Part shown: positions 59,101 to 64,000 of the stretch, piece by piece
How the letters are laid out: every line of letters starts with the position of its first letter
Numbering within the stretch: position 1 is the stretch's first letter
Assembly: GCA_012656075.1 (NCBI GenBank)
Contig: JAAKBF010000302.1
Span: forward strand, 61,638-125,637
Source of the DNA: Phytophthora hibernalis
Lineage: Eukaryota; Oomycota; Peronosporomycetes; Peronosporales; Peronosporaceae
Reading direction: 5' to 3'
DNA: 64,000 nucleotides
Notes under the pieces: model-generated
Seen by the model: only the letters and a program-made list of their open reading frames with translations
What the model was told of the DNA's origin: nothing
Database searches by the model: none
Position numbers and translations under genes: made by a program

Positions 59101-61190
59101 TATTGGAACTCGGTGGAACCCGACGGCTGCGTTGGAGAGGCGTTGATCGAGCCCAAGTGTCGCTGAACCTCGGCTGATGAGTCGCTGAACTCGGCTGATG
59201 AGTCGCCGAACTCGGCTGAAGGGTGGGAGAGATCCATAACGACTCCAGGGCACTTGGTATTTGTATTGGAACTCGGTGGAACCCGACGGCTGCGTTGGAG
59301 AGGCGTTGATCGAGCCCAAGTGTCACTGAACCTCGGCTGATGAGTCGCTGAACTCGGCTGATGAGTCGCCGAACTCGGCTGAAGGGTGGGAGAGATCCAT
59401 AACGACTCCAGGGCACTTGGTATTTGTATTGGAACTCGGTGGAACCCGACGGCTGCGTTGGAGAGGCGTTGATCGAGCCCAAGTGTCACTGAACCTCGGC
59501 TGATGAGTCGCTGAACTCGGCTGATGAGTCGCCGAACTCGGCTGAAGGGTGGGAGAGATCCATAACGACTCCAGGGCACTTGGTATTTGTATTGGAACTC
59601 GGTGGAACCCGACGGCTGCGTTGGAGAGGCGTTGATCGAGCCCAAGTGTCACTGAACCTCGGCTGATGAGTCGCTGAACTCGGCTGATGAGTCGCCGAAC
59701 TCGGCTGAAGGGTGGGAGAGATCCATAACGACTCCAGGGCACTTGGTATTTGTATTGGAACTCGGTGGAACCCGACGGCTGCGTTGGAGAGGCGTTGATC
59801 GAGCCCAAGTGTCACTGAACCTCGGCTGATGAGTCGCTGAACTCGGCTGATGAGTCGCCGAACTCGGCTGAAGGGTGGGAGAGATCCATAACGACTCCAG
59901 GGCACTTGGTATTTGTATTGGAACTCGGTGGAACCCGACGGCTGCGTTGGAGAGGCGTTGATCGAGCCCAAGTGTCGCTGAACCTCGGCTGATGAGTCGC
60001 TGAACTCGGCTGATGAGTCGCCGAACTCGGCTGAAGGGTGGGAGAGATCCATAACGACTCCAGGGCACTTGGTATTTGTATTGGAACTCGGTGGAACCCG
60101 ACGGCTGCGTTGGAGAGGCGTTGATCGAGCCCAAGTGTCGCTGAACCTCGGCTGATGAGTCGCTGAACTCGGCTGATGAGTCGCCGAACTCGGCTGAAGG
60201 GTGGGAGAGATCCATAACGACTCCAGGGCACTTGGTATTTGTATTGGAACTCGGTGGAACCCGACGGCTGCGTTGGAGAGGCGTTGATCGAGCCCAAGTG
60301 TCACTGAACCTCGGCTGATGAGTCGCTGAACTCGGCTGATGAGTCGCCGAACTCGGCTGAAGGGTGGGAGAGATCCATAACGACTCCAGGGCACTTGGTA
60401 TTTGTATTGGAACTCGGTGGAACCCGACGGCTGCGTTGGAGAGGCGTTGATCGAGCCCAAGTGTCACTGAACCTCGGCTGATGAGTCGCTGAACTCGGCT
60501 GAAGGTGGGAGAGATCCATAACGACTCCAGGGCACGTGGTATTTGTATTGGAACTCGGTGGAACCCGACGGCTGCGTTGGAGAGGCGTTGATCGAGCCCA
60601 AGTGTCACTGAACCTCGGCTGATGAGTCGCTGAACTCGGCTGATGAGTCGCCGAACTCGGCTGAAGGGTGGGAGAGATCCATAACGACTCCAGGGCACTT
60701 GGTATTTGTATTGGAACTCGGTGGAACCCGACGGCTGCGTTGGAGAGGCGTTGATCGAGCCCAAGTGTCACTGAACCTCGGCTGATGAGTCGCTGAACTC
60801 GGCTGATGAGTCGCCGAACTCGGCTGAAGGGTGGGAGAGATCCATAACGACTCCAGGGCACGTGGTATTTGTATTGGAACTCGGTGGAACCCGACGGCTG
60901 CGTTGGAGAGGCGTTGATCGAGCCCAAGTGTCACTGAACCTCGGCTGATGAGTCGCTGAACTCGGCTGATGAGTCGCCGAACTCGGCTGAAGGGTGGGAG
61001 AGATCCATAACGACTCCAGGGCACTTGGTATTTGTATGGGAACTCGGTGGAACCCGACGGCTGCGTTGGAGAGCGTTGATCGAGCCCAAGTGTCACTGAA
61101 CCTCGGCTGATGAGTCGCTGAACTCGGCTGATGAGTCGCCGAACTCGGCTGAAGTGGGAGAGATCCATAACGACTCCAGGAGCTTGGTAT
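47196..61190 (-). repeat. satellite, zone with CGA-to-TGA variant
   Basis: GTGTCACTGAACC replaces GTGTCGCTGAACC in about 40 units, first at 47196, then 49308, 50754, 51548 and 52179, and every one to three units from 52.5 kb on. It turns Arg (CGA) into TGA in the EVQRH frame on the minus strand, or Ala into Val in another frame. Lengths otherwise stay at 163 bp, with 142-bp units near 50135, 51255, 52070 and 58880. Confidence 0.85.
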
Positions 61191-64000
61191 TGTATGGGAA
61201 CTGAGGTGGAACCCGACGGCTGCGTTGGAGAGGCGTTGATCGAGCCCAAGTGTCATGCTCTGAACCTCGGCTGAATCAGTCCTGAACTCGGCTTTGATCG
61301 GCCAGACTCAACTGGAGAAAGGTGGGAGAGATCCATGCGACTCCAGGGCACTTGGTATTTGTATTGGAACTCAGTGGAACCCGACGGCTGCGTTGGAGAG
61401 GCGTTGATCGAGCCCCAGTGTCGCTGAACCTCGGCTGATGAGTCGCTGAACTCGGCTGATGAGTCGCCGAACTCGGCTGAAGGGTGGGAGAGATCCATAA
61501 CGACTCCAGGGCACTTGGTATTTGTATTGGAACTCGGTGGAACCCGACGGCTGCGTTGGAGAGGCGTTGATCGAGCCCAAGTGTGCTGAACCTCGGCTGA
61601 TGAGTCGCTGAACTCGGCTGATGAGTCGCCGAACTCGGCGGGGAAGGGTGGGAGATCCATAACTCCAGGGCACTTGGTATTTGTGTTGGAACTCGGTGGA
61701 ACCCGACGGCTGAGTTGGAGAGGCGTTGATCGAGCCCAAGTGTCACTGAACCTCGGCTGATGAATCGCTGAACTCGGCTGATGAGTCGCCGAACTCGGCT
61801 GAAGGGTGGGAGAGATCCATAACGACTCCAGGGCACTTGGTATTTGTGTTTGAACTCGGTGGAACCCGACGGCTGCGTTGGAGAGGCGTTGATCGAGCCC
61901 AAGTGTCGCTGAACCTCGGCTGATGGTCGCTGAACCTCGGCTGATGAGTCGCCGAACTCGGCTGAAGGGTGGGAGAGATCCATAACGACTCAGGGCACTT
62001 GGTATTTGTATTGGAACTCGGTGGAACCCGACGGCTGAGTTAGAGAGGCGTTGATCGAGCCCAAGTGTCACTGAACCTCGGCTGATGAGTCGCTGAACTC
62101 GGCTGATGAGTCGCCGAACTCGGCTGAAGGGTGGGAGAGATCCATAACGACTCCGGGCACTTGGTATTTGTATTGGAACTCGGTGGAACCCGACGGCTGC
62201 GTTGGAGAGGCGTTGATCGAGCCCAAGTGTCACTGAACCTCGGCTGATGAGTCGCTGAACTCGGCTGATGAGTCGCCGAACTCGGCTGATGGGTGGGAGA
62301 TCCATAACGACTCAGGGCACTTGGTATTTGTATTGGAACTCGGTGGAACCCGACGGCTGCGTTGGAGAGGTTGATCGAGCCCAAGTGTCACTGAACCCTC
62401 GGCTGATGAGTCGCTGAACTCGGCTGATGGGTCGCCGAACTCGGCTGAAGGGTGGGAGAGATCCACAACGACTCCAGGCACTTGGTGTTTGTATTGGAAC
62501 TCGGTGAACCCGACAGCTGCGTTGGAGAGGCGTCGAGCCCAAGTGTCGCTGAACCTCGGCTGATGAATCCTGAACTCGGCTGATGAGTCGCCGAACTCGG
62601 CTGAAGGGTGGGAGAGATCCATAACGACTCCAGGGCACTTGGTATTTGTATTGGAACTCGGTGGAACCCGGACGGCTGCGTTGGAGAGGCGTTGATCGAG
62701 CCCCAGTGTCGCTGAACCCTCGGCTGATGAGTCGCTGGCTGATGAGTCGCCGAACTCGGCTGAAGGGTGGGAGAGATCCATAACGACTCCAGGCACGTGG
62801 TATTTGTATTGGAACTCGGTGGAAGCTGCGTTGGAGAGGCGTTGATCGAGCCCAGTGTCGCTGAACCTCGGCTGATGAGTCGCTGAACTCGGCTGATGAG
62901 TCGCCGAACTCGGCTGAAGGGGTGGGAGAGATCCATAACGACTCAGGGCACTTGGTATTTGTATTGGAACCGGTGGAACCCGACGGCTGAAGTTGGAGAG
63001 GCGTTGATCGAGCCCAAGTGTCGCTGAACCTCGGCTGATGAGTCGCTGAACTCGGCTGATGAGTCGCCGAACTCGGCTGAAGGGTGGAGAGATCCATAAC
63101 GACTCCAGGGCACTTGGTATTTGTATTGGAACTCGGTGGAACCCGACGGCTGCGTTGGAGAGGCGTTGATCGAGCCCAAGTGTCACTGAACCTCGGCTGA
63201 TGAGTCGCTGAACTCAGCTGATGGTCGCCGAACTCGGCTGATGGGTGGGAGAGATCCATAACGACTCCAGGGCACTTGGTATTTGTGTTGGAACTCGGTG
63301 GAACCCGACGCTGAGTTGGAGAGGCGTTGATCGAGCCCAAGTGGCACTGAACCTCGGCTGATGAGTCGCTGAACTCGGCTGATGAGTTGCCGAACTCGGC
63401 TGAAGGGTGGGAGAGATCCATAACGACTCCAGGCACTTGGTATTTGTATTGGAACTCGGTGGAACCCGGCGGCTGCGTTGGAGAGGCGTTGATCGAGCCC
63501 AAGTGTCGCTGAACCTCGGCTGATGAAGTCGCTGAACTCGGCTGATGAGTCGCCGAACTCGGCTTGGAGGGTGGAAGATCCATAACGACTCCAGGGCACG
63601 GTATTTGTGTTGGAACTCGGTGGAACCCGACGGCTGCGTTGGAGAGGCGTTGATCGAGCCCAAGTGTCACTGAACCTCGGCTGATGAGTCGCTGAACTCG
63701 GCTGATGGGTCGCCGAACTCGGCTGAAGGGTGGGAGATCCTTAACGACTCAGGGCGCTTGGTTTGTATTGGAACTCGGTGGAACCCGACGGCTGAGTTGG
63801 AGAGGCGTTGATCGAGCCCAAGTGTCACTGAACCTCGGCTGATGAGTCGCTGAACTCGGCTGATGAGTCGCCGAACTCGGCTGAAGGGTGGGAGAGATCC
63901 ATAATGACTCCAGGGCACTTGGTATTTGTATTGGAACTCGGTGGAACCCGACGGCTGCGTTGGAGAGGCGTTGATCGAGCCCAAGTGTCGCTGAACCTCG
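61191..64000 (-). repeat. satellite, indel-rich right zone
   Basis: Many 1-2 nt losses or gains, such as CTCAGGGCAC or CTCCAGGCAC for CTCCAGGGCAC and GGTGGAGAG for GGTGGGAGAG, plus larger gaps (62570, 62730, 62825). Many are homopolymer contractions. This may be a decayed block or poorly polished sequence. Confidence 0.8.

Larger units (their letters stand above)
25523..64000 (-). repeat. 163-bp satellite array (continues past the window end)
   Basis: The unit recurs every 163 bp (for example TCCATAACGACTCC at 43031 and 43194), about 236 units in 38.5 kb. Each unit has about three 21-bp subrepeats around CTCGGCTGATGAGTCGCYGAA, then a unique part with GGGTGGGAGAGATCCATAAC, GGTATTTGTATTGGAACTCG, GGTGGAACCCGACGGCTGCG and GAGAGGCGTTGATCGAGCCC. 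The typical unit has no stop in any minus frame and 163 is not a multiple of 3, so very long minus ORFs result, the longest 27358-54942. Its length is close to that of nucleosome-scale satellites. A centromeric, subtelomeric or other heterochromatic role is possible, but nothing here decides it. Confidence 0.97.

Noticed and set aside
25523..64000. CRISPR array
   Set aside because: The whole 163-bp unit is repeated with no unique spacers, and the setting is eukaryotic.
1..64000. tRNA and rRNA genes
   Set aside because: No cloverleaf with A and B boxes and no conserved rRNA block were noticed on either strand by eye.

Overview
The window looks like repeat-rich, gene-poor nuclear DNA of an oomycete, most likely Phytophthora or a close relative. 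The evidence is an RxLR-type effector pseudogene (signal peptide, RLLR, EER, WY-like C-terminus), a second effector tail cut by the window start, a SANT plus DOT1-like methyltransferase pseudogene, and Helitron, piggyBac and Copia relics. The species cannot be read from the sequence. I found no rRNA, tRNA, CRISPR array or bacterial operon, and no intact housekeeping gene.

Layout. 1-4300: an effector tail (+), a frameshifted RxLR effector (-), two short dispersed repeats, and an inverted repeat pair about 3 kb apart. About 4300-15149: a head-to-tail run of Helitrons, all pointing along the minus strand. At four junctions a GC hairpin plus CTAG or CTAA is followed at once by 5'-TC of the next unit. 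Units are Y (about 4300-5984, degraded), Z (5985-6255), A (6256-8041), B (8042-13361) and C (13362-15149). B carries a broken Rep/helicase gene that appears to lack its HUH nuclease part. A and C are near-equal in length (1786 and 1788 bp), share both ends with B, and carry the same small Cys-rich ORF and a pyrimidine-rich TATCGTCT microsatellite. 15150-20200: a SANT/DOT1-like pseudogene (+) and a piggyBac transposase pseudogene (-) with two AT-hooks and recognisable catalytic-Asp blocks. 20227-20475: a lone inverted fragment of the satellite. 20775-24566: a Copia gag-pol relic (-), cut off in the reverse transcriptase and split in the integrase by a 966-bp insertion.

25523-64000 and beyond: a tandem array of a 163-bp satellite, about 236 units, built partly from 21-bp subrepeats. 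The usual unit has no stop codon in any minus-strand frame, which gives apparent ORFs of up to 9194 codons. I read these as a property of the repeat, not as genes. The array is diverse on the left (25.5-32 kb), very uniform in the centre, and gains a CGA-to-TGA variant from 47.2 kb that becomes denser to the right. From 61.2 kb it is riddled with 1-2 nt indels.

The genes do not form a pathway; the region is nested mobile DNA beside a satellite. Many frame breaks lie in short homopolymers (effector, Helitron Walker A, Helitron C-terminus, right end of the array), so some 'pseudogene' calls may reflect sequence error and are given with that caution.
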